From Sorex araneus (taxonomy: Eukaryota > Chordata > Mammalia > Eulipotyphla > Soricidae), in the NCBI RefSeq assembly GCF_027595985.1, contig NC_073304.1:145569246-145633245 (forward strand): a stretch of DNA of 64,000 nucleotides, in the 5' to 3' direction. Below, in pieces: positions 20,091-33,535 of this stretch (positions are counted from its first letter, which is position 1; every line of letters begins with the position of its first letter). Below the pieces are notes generated by a model, which saw nothing but the letters and a program-made list of their open reading frames with translations, made no database searches and was not told the origin of the DNA. The translations under genes and the position numbers were made by a program.

Positions 20091-22320
20091 AATAAAATTT
20101 TACTTTTAAAAATAGGCAGCAAGTAGGAAAGGCCAACAGGTCTTAGTTTGATAATCTCCCACTCGCATATTTATGCTTTTTCAGTTTTCTCAGCAAGTTT
20201 ATCCCAGTTAGCACCATCGGGATATGGATAACTCATAATAAGTTCAGGAGACTCCTCCAGATAGAAGCAAAGGAGAGTGGATGACCCGGCAAGGACAGGA
20301 GATGGTAAGGGAAGGCCACCTTAGATATTCAACCTTTGAGCCAGGGCAAAAAGATGCCAGGAATGAAAGTAATATTTTACTTATCAGCAAACATTGAGGA
20401 AGGAGACATTTATCTCTCTTCATCAGGTCAGCTAAGTTACATGTAACATATTGATTTTGACCCAGGTTGATACTCAGGGTGGATCAAGAAAGACAAACAA
20501 TTTACTAAAAAGAAATCCAAGCATGTTCTCCCTGTTCAGGTCCTTGCCCACTAGAGATTGGAAAGTGAATTTTCATTTCTCTATAGTATGATTTTTTCCT
20601 CAAGGGGTTTCACTAAGATGAACATAAAGAATCTGAACTTAGGGCAAACTCCTGCCACTGATTTTATACCTGCTTTCCTCCAAAGATCCTCTATCAGGCT
20701 ATGCTTATATTTGTGTGGGAGGCTCCTGTAGAAACAAACAAGAGAACTTACAAGCCATTTTGGATACAAAGAATCTTAGCTAAAGTAGATAAAACCTTAG
20801 GAAATGACTCAAACGCCAGGAAGGAAGTTTTATAAAAAGCCCATTTAAAGCAAGAACAAAAAATAATAAAAAGCCAACTAAAATAACAAGGAATGCCTAT
20901 GACATCAGTCTCCTTTTTTTTCCCCTATGAGAGATCTCAACCCCCTATAAAATTTCTGGGTGAATTTTATAGTGGAAGGCTAGCAATGAACTAAATGGAG
21001 AAATTTCTGGGAAGCAGACTACATGGGTTTCTGTTAATGCTATGAACTCTAACTTCTTATTGAAGCATAACCTAGCTGTGCAAAAGAGCAATATCCTGAT
21101 TTGAGAGCCTGATGAGTTTTCATTATTCACTCACCAAATCAGTTCTGCCACCAAGAAACAGATTGTCACGGGGCCCTGGAAATCCAGGTAACCTTTTCAA
21201 GAAATGTTGTCACCAAAAGTGACCTCTCTTGACCCCAATAGCACAACTTGTGGTTTAGAAGCAATTTCACATCAAAGGCATAATGGGAGGTGTGCTTTGA
21301 CTGAATCTTGTTTCTCTCCCCCAGCAATGCTTGTGCAGTTCAACTATGTTGAATGTGGCTTTAGATTGCTCATCTATGTCTCATAGAATTTTTCATTTGT
21401 GAATTTGCCATGATTTAAAAATATATTCTGCTATTGATAAAACTTGGGTGGTTTCCAAATTTTATTTTATTCTAAGTGACTTACAGAAGGTAAAGTCCAT
21501 GTGCTCCATCTGAAATGTTTGTGATGAGACAACATGGAAAAAGACTTTCTGCTTCTTCCTCCCGGACCAGCTCTATATTCTGTGTCTGAGCCATTATGTC
21601 TTAAAAACTCTCCAGTGGTGTCCTTCCTCTATCACTTCAGTCCCACATACAGGCAGTCAAAAACATCCCAATCCATTTGCAAGAAAATAAACAGCATTGC
21701 ACTCAAGAAACTCATTTAATAGTTAAGAAAACCAACTAGAATTAGGTAAGAGAAAATGGAACTAGAGCCTGGGAGAGAATGAGGAGACTCATCAAGGAGC
21801 CAGAGAGTCTAAGATCTGAGCCAGATGTTTAAGAAAACTGTGGTATCTACCAGAGACAAAATGTGCCTAGAATCATGTCTTAGAGTATGGAACAATTTGG
21901 AGAGATTAGGAATGATGCCCCCTATTTGGAGTAGCAACCTGGATAGAACAAATAGGTTTCCTGCATTCAAATCAAACTCACCCAAATACCTAAACAAATG
22001 AATTTAGGTATACGGTATCATGTGGGAAGCAGATGATACTGCCATACTGTGACCATTATCGTCTTAGAGGCCCACTCTTTCTGTGAGAAGTTGTTCTTAT
22101 ACACAGTTTACAGGGTTAATATCTTCTGCAAAATTTAGTGATGTCCAGTCTGGCAGAACTCAATTTCCCAATTCATTTCTAAGAATCAAGGCTGATTAGT
22201 AAAGTTATTACCACCATTCACCCCTATGCTGTGTGCCCCACAAAATAGAGAGCATAGCTATAGCTCTCTGCCAAACAGAGAGTCTATAGAAAGAGGACCA
22301 GTCCACCCAGAGTCTATGCT
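20091..22320. other. About 2.2 kb with no recognised gene or repeat
   Basis: No convincing exon, RNA gene or known repeat was seen. It is one of the few stretches in the window not obviously made of recent transposons. Confidence 0.4.
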
Positions 22321-22329
22321 TTTTTATCT

Positions 22330-22560
22330 AGACCAGGACTTTCTCAACCTTTTTCACCCATGACCCCTTGTGCACCTCAAAAAAATCCAAAATGGGTTAG
22401 TACTGCCAGAAACACCTCAGATTTATACTTAGTTGATTTTTTAATTTTTGTTTGCTGTGCATTTTACAATTGAAAAAGAATTTGAAACCTCCATATTCAG
22501 TTCTGTGAGCCCAAAAGGGTTTCCACCCTACAGTTTTTAGAAGTTAATATGTAGACCATG
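22330..22560. repeat. Possible fragment of a nonautonomous hAT DNA transposon
   Basis: The stretch 'ctttctcaacctttttcacc' followed by 'gaccccttgtgcacctc' resembles the terminal region of mammalian hAT elements of the MER5 type. The opposite end was not found, so the call is weak. Confidence 0.3.
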
Positions 22561-22597
22561 CTCTGCATTCCCAGGATATATGAGTTAGGAGGGTAAT

Positions 22598-22661
22598 TCT
22601 ATTTACCTATCTAACTCTATCTAATCCTATCTAATCCTATCTAATTCTATCTAATTCTATC
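22598..22661 (+). repeat. (CTATCTAATC)n decamer array, about 6 units
   Basis: Six or so imperfect copies of CTATCTAA[CT][CT]. Confidence 0.9.
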
Positions 22662-24279
22662 CTGGCTGGTCCCCGACTATGAAGGGGCAGCTCTATGTGT
22701 ATCCTAACTCTGAAAGACGGGTATGGTTGTTTTTCAGGTGTTGAAGGTGGCTTCTACATGTGAAACACTGATGTGCACACAAGAACCCCCTCAACCTGCA
22801 GGACAACTTGCGGGAGAGAAACAAGGAGAAATGTGGGCCTCCTTCTGGGGTATGCCACTGCTGTATGAAGGAGCTCAGGAATTCTGGATTCAGAAACTGA
22901 CCTGGGCTTCTAGTCATTCATAGGTATAGTTACCCAGCTGGCACAACAAGCCATGTTTTAACAATTTTCTTGCTCATTTTGTAGTAATTAGGTTTCTTTT
23001 TACTGTTACCTCAGGCTCCAAACACACTAACAGCAGACTGTGAAAGAGTGTGCGGCGCTGCCAATAGTAGGTAGAGGCGAGTATAGGGGTTCAGGAGGCC
23101 CAGAGCACGTACTGCCTGCTTTGGTCCAGTCTGCCGGGAACTGAATCTCAGGTGGTGGAACCTGCTTGCATTCACCTTTTACCCATGCCTGTTTCTGGAA
23201 GCCATCTTGGTTTGTGATTCCCCATTCACTTAAAGGCTTTCTGGGAGAGGGCTCTTTTAGAGTTATCTCTTTGGTTAAGAAGATTGGAACCTGAGCAGGG
23301 AGAGGAAAGTCATTATGAGAATCATCCAAAGTTCCTGTTTGCTGCCTGGAAATGAGAGCTATATGATCATGCAACACCAGGTCTTAAATAATAAATGTTA
23401 TGTGTTGCTTTCAAGGGAACTAGATCAAGTTTAAATTTTCTAACCTCTCTGAAGAGAGTCTCAGACTGAATCAGGCCTCATGCCAGCCTGCTTTAAGCAG
23501 CTGCTCTGTCTTCCTTGGAAGCCACCCTTGCACTGTGCCATGTGTCATGAAATGCCCATGCTCCAGAGAAGATGTTCTCCCCCCAGCACAGCATGGCTGA
23601 CAGAGAGCAGTATGTTTTCTTCTACTCACAACAGGTCTTCTCTGAGGCATAGAAATTTCAGGGATAATAATTAACACATTTTTACCCAAGATATTTCACA
23701 GTAAACAAGTTCTACCTCATATTAATTAGCTGTCTGAAGGAAACATTGATTAGATAGTGATTCTAGTCAGTTTGGCCAAACTCAAATCTTTATTATGAAC
23801 TAAAGTCATAAAAAGCAGTGAAACAGCCACATTGGTTTCACAGCCTCATGCCTCACACTTTAGGGATGTTCCTGCTGGAGACTGTGCCAGAGGCTGTTAT
23901 CAGTGTGTGAGAAAAGCAAACTCCTTCCCTCTACCCTGCCCAGCTCTTTGATCTGACTCTCAGTGGAGTAGCAGAGACTCCTGACATCTCACAGTGTCAC
24001 AGGTGATTCTGACAGCGGCAGCCCTGTGACATCCATGGGGTGGAGGAGAGAAAATTTTGGGGGGACAAACACCTGGTTTTGCAAGTAAGGTAAAAGAAAA
24101 AGGACCTTTTCACAGGGAACCGATAAATTTCTAATTAAAAAATAAATAGGAAATGAAGAATAAAAATGTTTAAAAGTCTGATAAGTTGATCAAAAAACTA
24201 AAAAAAAAAGCTATGTATTAGAGCTCTCAAATTGTTAGATATTGGTGAATAAGCCCAATGATAAACCCACAATGCTCAT
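22662..24279. other. About 1.6 kb with no recognised gene
   Basis: No convincing coding sequence or known repeat was seen. Opposite-strand frames at 23027-23377 and 22723-22923 lack recognisable motifs. Confidence 0.35.
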
Positions 24280-26760
24280 CTCTTAAGACTACTTTGAAGG
24301 TCTATATGCCACAAAACAGGAGAACCTAAAAGAAATGGATGAATACCTTGATTCCTACAATCTCCCAAGACTGAACAAAAAAAGAATACCTGAATAGACC
24401 CATCAATGTTAAGGAAATTGAATCTGTATTCAAAAATCTCCCTCCCCAAAAAAAGCCCAGTCCCAGATGATTTCACTGGTGAATTCTTCAAAACATTTAA
24501 AGAAGACCTGTTGCCAGTTCTCCTCAAACTTTTCCAGGAAATTGAAAAAATAAAAACTTTCCCAAACACTTTCTATGAAGAATACATCTCTCTAATACCA
24601 AAAGCAAACAAAGACACCACTAAGAAAGAAAATTACACACCAATATCCCTGATGAACACCGATGCAAAGATCCTCCACAAAATATTAGCAAATAGGATCC
24701 AACAACTCATCAAAAAGATCATACACCATGAACAAGTGGGATTCATCCAGGGGATAAAAGGATGGTTTAAAATTTGGAAATCAATCAACATAATCCACCA
24801 TATCAACAAAAGTAAAGATATAATCCATATGATCATATCAATAGATGCAGAAAAAGCATTTGACAAGATCCAACATCCTTTCATGATGAAAACCCTCACC
24901 AAAATGGAGTTTGGATGAACTTTCCTCAAGATAGTTGAAGCCATCTACCACAAGCCTAAGGCAAGCATTATCCTCAATGGGGAAAAACTAAGGGCCTTTC
25001 CTCTAAGATCAGGCACAAGACAAGGATGCCCACTCTCACCACTTCTCTTCAATATAGTACTGGAAGTACTTGCGATAGCTATTAGACAAGAAAAAGAGAT
25101 TAAGGGCATCCAGATAGGAAAGGAAGAAATCAAACTCTATTTGCAGACGATATGATACTATATCTAGAGAAGTCTAAAGCCTCTACTAAGAAACTCTTAG
25201 AAACAATAGACTTATACAGTAAAGTTGTAGGCTACAAAATCAATACCCAAAAATCCATGGCCTTCCTAGGCACAAACAATGAGGCAGAGGAAAGAGACAT
25301 GAAAAAAGCAATCCCATTCACAATCGTGCCCCAGAAAATCAAGTACCTCGCAATTAGCTTAACCAAAGAAGTAAAAGTCCTCTACAAAGAATACTATAAA
25401 ACGCTACTCCATGAAATAAGAGAGGACATAAGGAAATGGAAACATATAGCCTGCTCGTGGATAGGGAGAATCAATATTGTCAAAATGGCAATACTCCTCA
25501 AAGCATTATACAGATTCAACGCGATCCCTATAAGGATACCCATGACATTCTTCAAAGAAATGGATCAAGCAATCCTAAAATTCATATGAAACAACAAACG
25601 CCCGCGGAGAGTTAAAACAATTCTTGGGAAAAAGACGATGGGAGGCATCACCCTCCCCAACCTCAAACTTTATTACAAAGCAGTAACAATTAAAACAGCA
25701 TGGTACTGGAACAAAGGTAGAGCCGCACCATTGGAACTCCGTGGAATATCTCTACACAAAACCCAAATATATGATCACCTAATCTTTGATAAGGGAGCAA
25801 GAGATGTGAAGTGGAGCAAGGAAAGCTCTTTAACAAATGGTGCTGGCACAACTGGACAACCACATGCAAAAGAATGGGCTAGACCTCGACCTGACACCAT
25901 GCACAAAAGTCAGATCAAAATGGATTAAAGACCTCAACATCAGACCACAAACCATAAGGTACATTGAAGACAAGGTCGGCAAAACCCGCCATGATATTGA
26001 AGATAAAAGTATCTTCAAAGATGACATGGAACTAAGCAATCTAGTAGAAACCGAGATCAACAAATGGGACTACATTAAACTAAAAAGCTTCTGCACCGCA
26101 AAAGATACAGTGACCAGAATACAAAGACTATCTACAGAATGGGAAAGCATATTTACACAATACCCATCAGATAAGGGGTTGATTTCAATGGTATATAAAG
26201 CACTAGTTAAACTCTACAAGAAGAAAACATCCAACCCCATCAGAAAATGGAGAGAAGAAATGAACAGAACTTTCCAAAGGAATAGATACGAATGGCCACA
26301 AGGCACTTGAAAAAGTGCTCTACATCACTAATCATCAGGGAGATGCAGATGAAAACAACCAAGAGATACCACCTCACACCACAGAGACTAGCACACATCC
26401 AAAAGAACAAAAGCAACAGCTGTTGGAGAGATGTAGGGAGAAAGGGACCCTTCTACACTGCGGTGGGAATGCCGACTAGTTCAGCCCTTTTGGAAAACAA
26501 TATGGACGATTCTCAAAAAACTAGAGGTTGAGCTTCCATTTGACCCAGCAATACCACTGCTGGGAATATATCCCAGAAATGGATAAAAGTATAGTCAAAA
26601 TGACATCTGCACTTATATGTTCATCGCAGCACTGTTTACAATAGCCAGAATCTGGAAAACTCCGAGTGCCCTAGAACAGATGACTGGTTGAAGAAACTTT
26701 GGTATATCTATACAATGGAATAGTATGCAGCTGTTAGAAAAGTTAGAAAAGGAGGTCCTG
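24280..26760 (+). pseudogene. L1 ORF2 (reverse transcriptase and C-terminal region)
   Basis: The endonuclease is absent. RT motifs include [38 protein letters not shown], and FADDMILY. Breaks: frameshift near 24410; stop TGA after 'KMEFG'; a shift just before FADD where 'aaactctatttgcagac' has lost bases; a TGA replacing Trp at 25587-25589 ('AILKFI'); more indels to 26530. The FADD shift and this TGA are also in the L1 at 28272-34067. Confidence 0.9.
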
Positions 26761-27340
26761 AAGTTTTCATATAAGTGGATCAGCATGGAACGTATCATGC
26801 TAAGTGAAATAAGTCAGAAAGAGAAAGACAGACATAGAAAGATTGCACTCATCTGTGGAATATAGAAAAACATAGTAGGAGACTAACACCCAAGAATAGA
26901 AGAATAGTAGAAATAAGTACCAGGAGGTTGACTCCATGGCTTGGAAGCTGGCCTCACATTCTGGGTAGAGGGCAACTCAGAGAAGGAATCACCAAGTATA
27001 ATGCGGTCAGAGGCCATGCGGGGGAAGGGTGATGCGAGCTGAATGTAGACTAGAGACTGAACACAGTGGCCACTCAACACCTCTTTTGTGAACCACAACA
27101 CCTAATTAGAGAGAGAGAACAAAAGGAAATGCCCTGCCACAGTGGCAGGGTGGGGTGGGGGGAGAAGGGATTGGGGAGGATAGGAAGGATGCTGGGTTTA
27201 CCGGTGGTGGAGAATGGGCACTTGTGAAGGGATGGGTTCTTGAACTTTGTATGAGGGCAACATGAGCACAAAAATCTATAAATCTGTAACTGTACCCTCA
27301 CGGTGATTCACTAATTAAAAATAAATAAATTTAAAGAAAT
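24280..27340 (+). mobile_element. L1 (5'-truncated), sense
   Basis: Begins within ORF2 ('agactactttgaaggtct') and runs to the 3' end ('ctcacggtgattcactaatt', A-rich tail to about 27390). It is closely similar to the antisense full-length L1 at 28272-34067. Confidence 0.95.
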
Positions 27341-27391
27341 AATAAAAATACTTAAGAGAAAAAAATAAAATAGAACATAAAGATAAAAAAA

Positions 27392-28024
27392 AACAGATGA
27401 CTGGTTAAAGAAACTTTGGTAAATCTACACAATGGAATACTATGCAGCTGTTAGGAGAGATGAAGTCATGAAATATGCTTATAAATGGATAGACACGTTG
27501 AGTATCATGCTAAGTGAAATGAGTCAGAAAGAGAGGGACAGATATAGAAGGACTGCACTCATTTGTGGAGTATAGAATAACGTCACATGAGGCTGACACC
27601 CAAAGACAGTAGATACAAGGGCCAGGAGGATTGCCCCATAGCTGGAAGACTGCTTCATGAGCGGAAGAGAGAAGGCAGATGGAATAGAGAAGAGATCACT
27701 AAGAAAGTGATGATTGGAGGAATCAGTCGAGATGGGAGATGTGTGCCGAAAGCAGATAATGGACCAAACATGATGACCTCTTAGTGTTTGTGTTACAAGC
27801 CATAATGCCCAAAAGTAGAGAGAGAGTATGGGTATTATTGTCTGCCATGGAGGCAGGGGAAGGGTGGGAAAGGGGGGGTATACCAGGGATATTGATGGTG
27901 GGGAATGTGCACTGGTGGAGGGATGGGTGTTTGATCACTGTGTGATTGTAATCCAAACATGAAAGCTTGTAACTATCTCACAGTGATTAAATAAAATTTA
28001 TTTTAAAAATTGGGGAAAAAAAGA
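27392..28024 (+). mobile_element. L1 3' fragment
   Basis: Starts 'aacagatgactggttaaaga' at the end of ORF2 and runs through a 3' UTR of a different subtype ('gccataatgcccaaaagtag', 'ctcacagtgattaaataaaa'). Confidence 0.9.
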
Positions 28025-28806
28025 ATTAAAAGAAGACAGAAGGAAATGGAAACATATCCCCTGCTCATGGATTAGGAGAATTAACATTGTAAAAATGGCA
28101 ATAAGCCCCAAAGCATTGTACACATTCAATGCGATCCCTATAAGGGTACCCATGACATTCAAAGAAATGGATCAAACACTCCTGAAATTCATATGGAACA
28201 ACAAACCCCCACAAGTAGCTAAAGGAATACTTGGGAAAAAGAAGTGGGAGGCATCACCTTCCCCAACTTTATTTATTTTTTTTTAATTTTTGATTAGTGA
28301 ATCACCGTGGGGGTACAGTTACAGATTTATACATTTTTGTGCTCATGTTTCCCCCATACAAAGTTCGAGAACCCATCCGTTCACCAGTGCCCATTCTCCA
28401 CCACCAGTTAACCCAGCTTCCCTCCCACCCTCCCAAGTCCCATCTCCCCCCACCCCACACTGCCACTAAGGCAGGGTATTCCCTTTTGTTCTCTCTCTCT
28501 GATTAGGTGTGGTTTTCAATAAAGGTGTTGAGTGGCCATTGTGTTCAGTCTCTAAATTCAGCACGCGTCACCCTTCCCCCTTATGACCTCCGACCACATT
28601 TTACTTGGTGTTCCCTTCTCTGAGCTACTCAGAATGAGGGACCACTGTCCAAGCCATGGAGATAGCCTCCTGGTACTTATTTCTACTATTCTTGGGTGTT
28701 AGACTCCTATACTAATATTCTATATTCCACAGATGAGCGCAATCTTTCTATGTCTGTCTCTCTCTTTCTGACTCATTTCAATTAGCATGATACTTTCCAT
28801 GCTGAT

Positions 28807-31800
28807 CTACTTATATGGAAACTTCATGACCTCATTTTTTCTAACAACTGCATAGTATTCCGTTGTACAGATGTACAAAAGTTTCTTCAGCCAGTCATCT
28901 GTTCTAGGGCACTCGGGTTTTTTCCAAATTCTGGCTATTGAAAACAGTGCTGCGATGAACATATAAGTGCAGATGTCGTTTCGACTATACTTTTTTGCTT
29001 CTCTGGGATATATTCCCAGCAGTGGTATTGCTGGGTCAAATGGAAGCTCAACCTCTAGTTTTTTGAGAATCGTCCATATTGTTTTCCAAAAGGGCTGAAC
29101 TAGTCGGCATTCCCACCGCAGTGTAGAAGGGTCCCTTTCTCCCCACATCCTCTCCAACAACGGTTGCTTTTGTTCTTTTGGATGTGTGCCAGTCTCTGTG
29201 GTGTGAGGTGGTATCTCATGGTTGTTTTGATCTGCATCTCTCTGATGATTAGTGATGTAGAGCACTTTTTCATGTGCCTTTTGGCCATTCGTATCTATTC
29301 CTTGGGAAAGTTTCTGTTCATTTCTTCGCCCCATTTTTGATGGGGTTGGATGTTTTCTTCTTGTAGAGTTCAACCAGTGCTTTATATACCATTGATATCA
29401 ACCCCTTATCTGATGGGTATTGTGTAAATATCCTTTCCCATTATGTGGATAGTCTTTGTATTCTGGTCACTGTATCTTTTGCAGTGCAGAAGCTTTTTAG
29501 TTTAATGTAGTCCCATTTGTTGATCTCTGTTTTTACTAGATTGCTTAGTTCCGTGTCTCCTTTGAAGATACCTTTATCTTCAATATCATGGAGGGTTTTT
29601 CCGACCTTGTCTTCAATGTACCTTCTGGTTTGTGGTCTAATGCTGAGGTCTTTAATCCATTTTGATCTGACTTTTGTGCATGGTGTCAGGTCAAGGTCTA
29701 AGCCCATTTTTTTGCATGTGGTTGTCCAGTTGTGCCAGCACCATTTGTTAAAGAGGCTTTCCTTGCTCCACTTCACGTCTTTGCTCCCTTATCAAAGATT
29801 AGATGATCATACATTTGGGGTTGTGTGTAGGGATATTCCACCTTGTTCCATTGGTCTACGGCTCTGCCTTTGTTCCAGTACTATGCTGTTTTAATTGTTA
29901 CTGCTTTGTAATAAAGTTTGAGGTTGGGGAGGGTTATGCCTCCCATCGTCTTTTTCCCAAGAATTGTTTTAACTCTCCGTGGGCGTTTGTTGTTTCATAT
30001 GAATTTTAGGATTGCTTGATCCATTTCTTTGAAGAATGTCATGGGTATCCTTATAGGGATCGCGTTGAATCTGTATAATGCTTTGGGGAGTATTGCCATT
30101 TTGACAATATTGATTCTCCCTATCCACGAGCAGGCTATATGTTTCCATTTCCTCATGTCCTCTTTTATTTCATGGAGTAGCGTTTTATAGTATTCTTTGT
30201 AGAGGTCTTTTACATCCTTGGTTAAGCTAATTGCGAGGTACTTGATTTTCTGGGGCACGATTGTGAATGGGATTGCTTTTTTCATGTCTCTTTCCTCTGC
30301 CTCATTGTTTGTGCCTAGGAAGGCCATGGATTTTTGGGTATTGATTTTGTAGCCTGCAACTTTACTGTATAAGTCTATTGTTTCTAAGAGTTTCTTAGTA
30401 GAGGCTTTAGGCTTCTCTAGATATAGTATCATATCGTCTGCAAATAGAGTTTGATTTCTTCCTTTCCTATCTGGATGCCCTTATTCTCTTTTTCTTGTTT
30501 AATAGCTATCGCAAGTACTTCCGGTACTATATTGAAGAGAAGTGGTGAGAGTGGGCATCCTTGTCTTGTGCCTGATCTTAGAGGAAAGGCCCTTAGCTTC
30601 TCCCCGTTGAGGATAATGCTTGCCTTAGGCTTGTGATAGATGGCTCCGACTATCTTGAGGAAAGTTCCTCCAAAACCCGTTTTGGTGAGGGTTTTCATCA
30701 TGAAAGGATGTTGGATCTTGTCAAATGCTTTTTCTGCATCTATTGATATGATCATATGGATTATATCTTTACTTTTGTTGATATGATGGATTATGTTGAT
30801 TGATTTTCAAATGTTAAACCATCCTTGCATCCCCAGGATGAATCCCACTTGGTCGTGATGTACGATCTTTTTGATGAGTTGTTGGATCCTATTTGCTAGT
30901 ATTTTGTTGAGGATCTTCGCATCTGTGTTCATCAGGGATATGTAATTTTGGTATGTAATTTTCTTTCTTAGTGGTGTCTTTGTTTGCTTTTGGTATTAGG
31001 GAGATGTATGCTTCATAGAAACTGTTTGGGAGAGTTCCTGTTTTTTCAATTTCCTGGAAAAGTTTGAGGAAAACAGGCAACAGTTCTTCTTTAAATGTTT
31101 TGAAGAATTCACCAGTGAAAGGATCTGGGCCTGGGCTTTTGTTTTTGGGGAGGTTTTTGATTACAGTTTCAATTTCCTTAACATTGATGGGTCTATTCAT
31201 ATTCCAAGTCTTCTTGGTTTAGTCTTGGGAGATTGTAGGAATTCAAGGAATTTATACATTTCTTTTAGGGTCTCCTGTTTTGTGGCATATAGACTTTCGA
31301 AGTAGTCTCTAATGATCTTTTGAATCTCACTGGTTTCTGTTATGATGTCCCCCTTTTCATTTCTGATTCGATTTTTTAGGGTTCTCTCTCTTTCTTTCTT
31401 TGTGAGTCTTGCTAGCAGTTTATCAATCTTATTTATTTTCTCGAAGAACCAGCTCTTTGTTTCATTGATCTTTCGGATTGTTTTTTTTGTTTGTTTCAAT
31501 GTCATTAATTTCTGCTCTAATTTTTATTATTTTTTTCCTTCGTTCTGGTTCGGGGTCCTTTTTCTGGTCCTTTTCTCAGGTCTTGAGTCGTGAAGTCAAG
31601 CTGTCTATGTGGGCCCTTTCTTCCTTCCTGAGGAATGCTTGGAGAACTATAAATTTTCCCCTTAACACGGCTTTAGCTGTGTCCCATAGGTTTTGGCAGC
31701 TCGTGTCTTCATTCTCATTTGTTTCTAAGTATTTTTTTATTTCTTCCTTGATTTCCTTCCTGACCCACTCATTGTTCATCATTGAATTGTTTAATTTCCA

Positions 31801-32542
31801 GGTGTTTGATTTGATTCTTCGTGTCGGTGAGTGGTTAGCTTCTATCTTCAGCGCATCGTGGTCTGAAAAGATGGTTGATACAATTTCTATTTTTCCGATT
31901 CTATTGAGGTATGTTCTGGGGCCCAGTACATGGTCTATTTTAGAAAATGTTCCGTGTGCACTGGAAAAGAATGTGTATTCTTTCTTTTTGGGGTGTAAGG
32001 CCCTGTATAGGTCTATTAGGCCTCTCTCTTCAATTTCTTCTTTCAGAGTCAGTGTTTCCTTGTTGAGTTTTGTTTTTGTCGATCTATCTAGAGGTGATAA
32101 GGCCGTATTGAAGTCTCTGACTAGTATTGTGCTGTTAGTGATGTCCTCTTTGAAGTCTATTAGGAGTTGTTTTAAATATTTAGCTGGTCGCTCATTAGGT
32201 GCATATACGTTTTAAGAATGTGATTTCTTCCTGTTGTACATATCCCTTGATAAACAGAAAATGACCTTTGCTGTCCCTTTTAATATTTTTCAACTTGAAA
32301 TCTATATTGTCGGATACTAGGATGGCCACTCCAGCTTTTTTAAGGGGGTTGTTTGCTTGCAGAATTGTTTTCCATCCTTTGACTTTGAGTCTATGTTTAC
32401 TCTGTTTGTTCAGGTGTGTTTCTTGCAGGCAACAGAATGTTGGGTTTAATTTCTGGATCCATTTTGCCACTCTGTGTCTCTTGATAGGTGCATTTAGGCC
32501 ATTGACATTGAGAGAGATTATTGTCATGGGGTTTTGTGTCAT
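28807..32542 (-). pseudogene. L1 ORF2 (endonuclease, reverse transcriptase, Cys-rich end)
   Basis: From ATG 32542: endonuclease start (SLNVNGLNAPIKRHR, CCLQETHL). An extra A near 32210 shifts the frame after EEITFL. SDHDAL, then another shift near 31580. [39 protein letters not shown] deletion before FADD at about 30445 shifts frame again, and TGA replaces Trp at 29995-29997. The C-terminal region to 28807 is largely open ([25 protein letters not shown]). Confidence 0.92.
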
Positions 32543-32584
32543 CTTTCTGTGGGATTTGTTGTTCTTATGGGGCTCCTACTTGTC

Positions 32585-33535
32585 TCACAGTAGCCCCTTT
32601 AGACCTTCTTTCAAGTTTGGTTTTGAGTCTATGAAGTTCCTGAGCTGTTGTTTGTCTGAGAAATAGTGTATGGTTTCTTCGAGTTTGAGTGAGAGTTTAG
32701 CTGGATAGAGTATTCTTGGTGAGGCATTCATTTCGTTGAGTTTTTTCACTATGTCCCACCATTGTCTTCGGGCTCGGAGGGTTTCCTCTGACAGGTCTGC
32801 TGTAAATCTGAGGGGTGCTCCTTTGTATGTGATTTCCTTCTTTGACCTTGCTGCTTGCAGAATTGTGTCTCTATCCATAGCATCCGTCATTCTGACTATG
32901 ATATGCCTTGGAGTATTTTTATTTGGGTCTCTTTTTGCTGGTACTCTTCGGACTCCTTGTCTCTGGATGCCTGCCTTCTCCAGCTCTGGGAATTTTTTAG
33001 CAATGATGTCTTTGACTGTGTTTTTTTCATTGGGGTTACTTCCCTGTGGTTCTGGTACTCCAATGATTCTAATGTTGTTCCTCTTGAAGTCATCCCCCAG
33101 GGCTCTGATTCGTTCTATAGCCATTTTGAGGTCTTTGGCCATGATTTGTTGTTGTCTATAAGCTTTCTGTAGCTCATCTTCTAGGTCACTGATTCTGTCT
33201 TCGGCTGTAGTCATTCTACTGTTGAGGGCATCTAATGAGATTTTTAGTTCATCTACCGATTCCTTTATTTGTTTGACTTCCGTTCCTAGGTTTGAAATTT
33301 CTGCTCTCATTTATTCCTGCATTTTCTTGGTAGACCGTTGCAGTGCTTCATTCATCTCCTCCCTTAACTTATTGGATGTCTGTTCCATGGTTTCTTGTAG
33401 TAGGTCGACTCTCCTCCAGATTTCCTCTCTGAATTGTTTATCTGAGAGGTCGTAGATGTGAGTAGCTCCTGATGATGTTTCTGGAACCTTTTCTTCTCCC
33501 TCTTTTGGTGGAGGGGATTTTCGCTGCTTCTTCAT
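32585..33535 (-). pseudogene. L1 ORF1 (RNA-binding protein) with a single in-frame stop
   Basis: ORF1 protein coats L1 RNA as a coiled-coil trimer. From the ATG at 33535 come 74 codons, a TAA at 33311-33313, then an uninterrupted 241 codons in the same frame. The second part shows a heptad-rich coiled coil (SRMTTAEDRISDLEDEL), an RRM-like stretch (NNIRIIGVPEPQG) and the C-terminal domain (HIIVRMTDAMDRDTILQAAR, FTADLSEETLRARRQW). Total length, about 316 codons, is near the mammalian norm. Restart at the ATG next to the stop is conceivable but would lack the N-terminus. Confidence 0.92.

Noticed and set aside
31478..32215. 245-codon + strand frame
   Set aside because: It lies antisense to L1 ORF2; the sense strand carries the recognisable endonuclease motifs.
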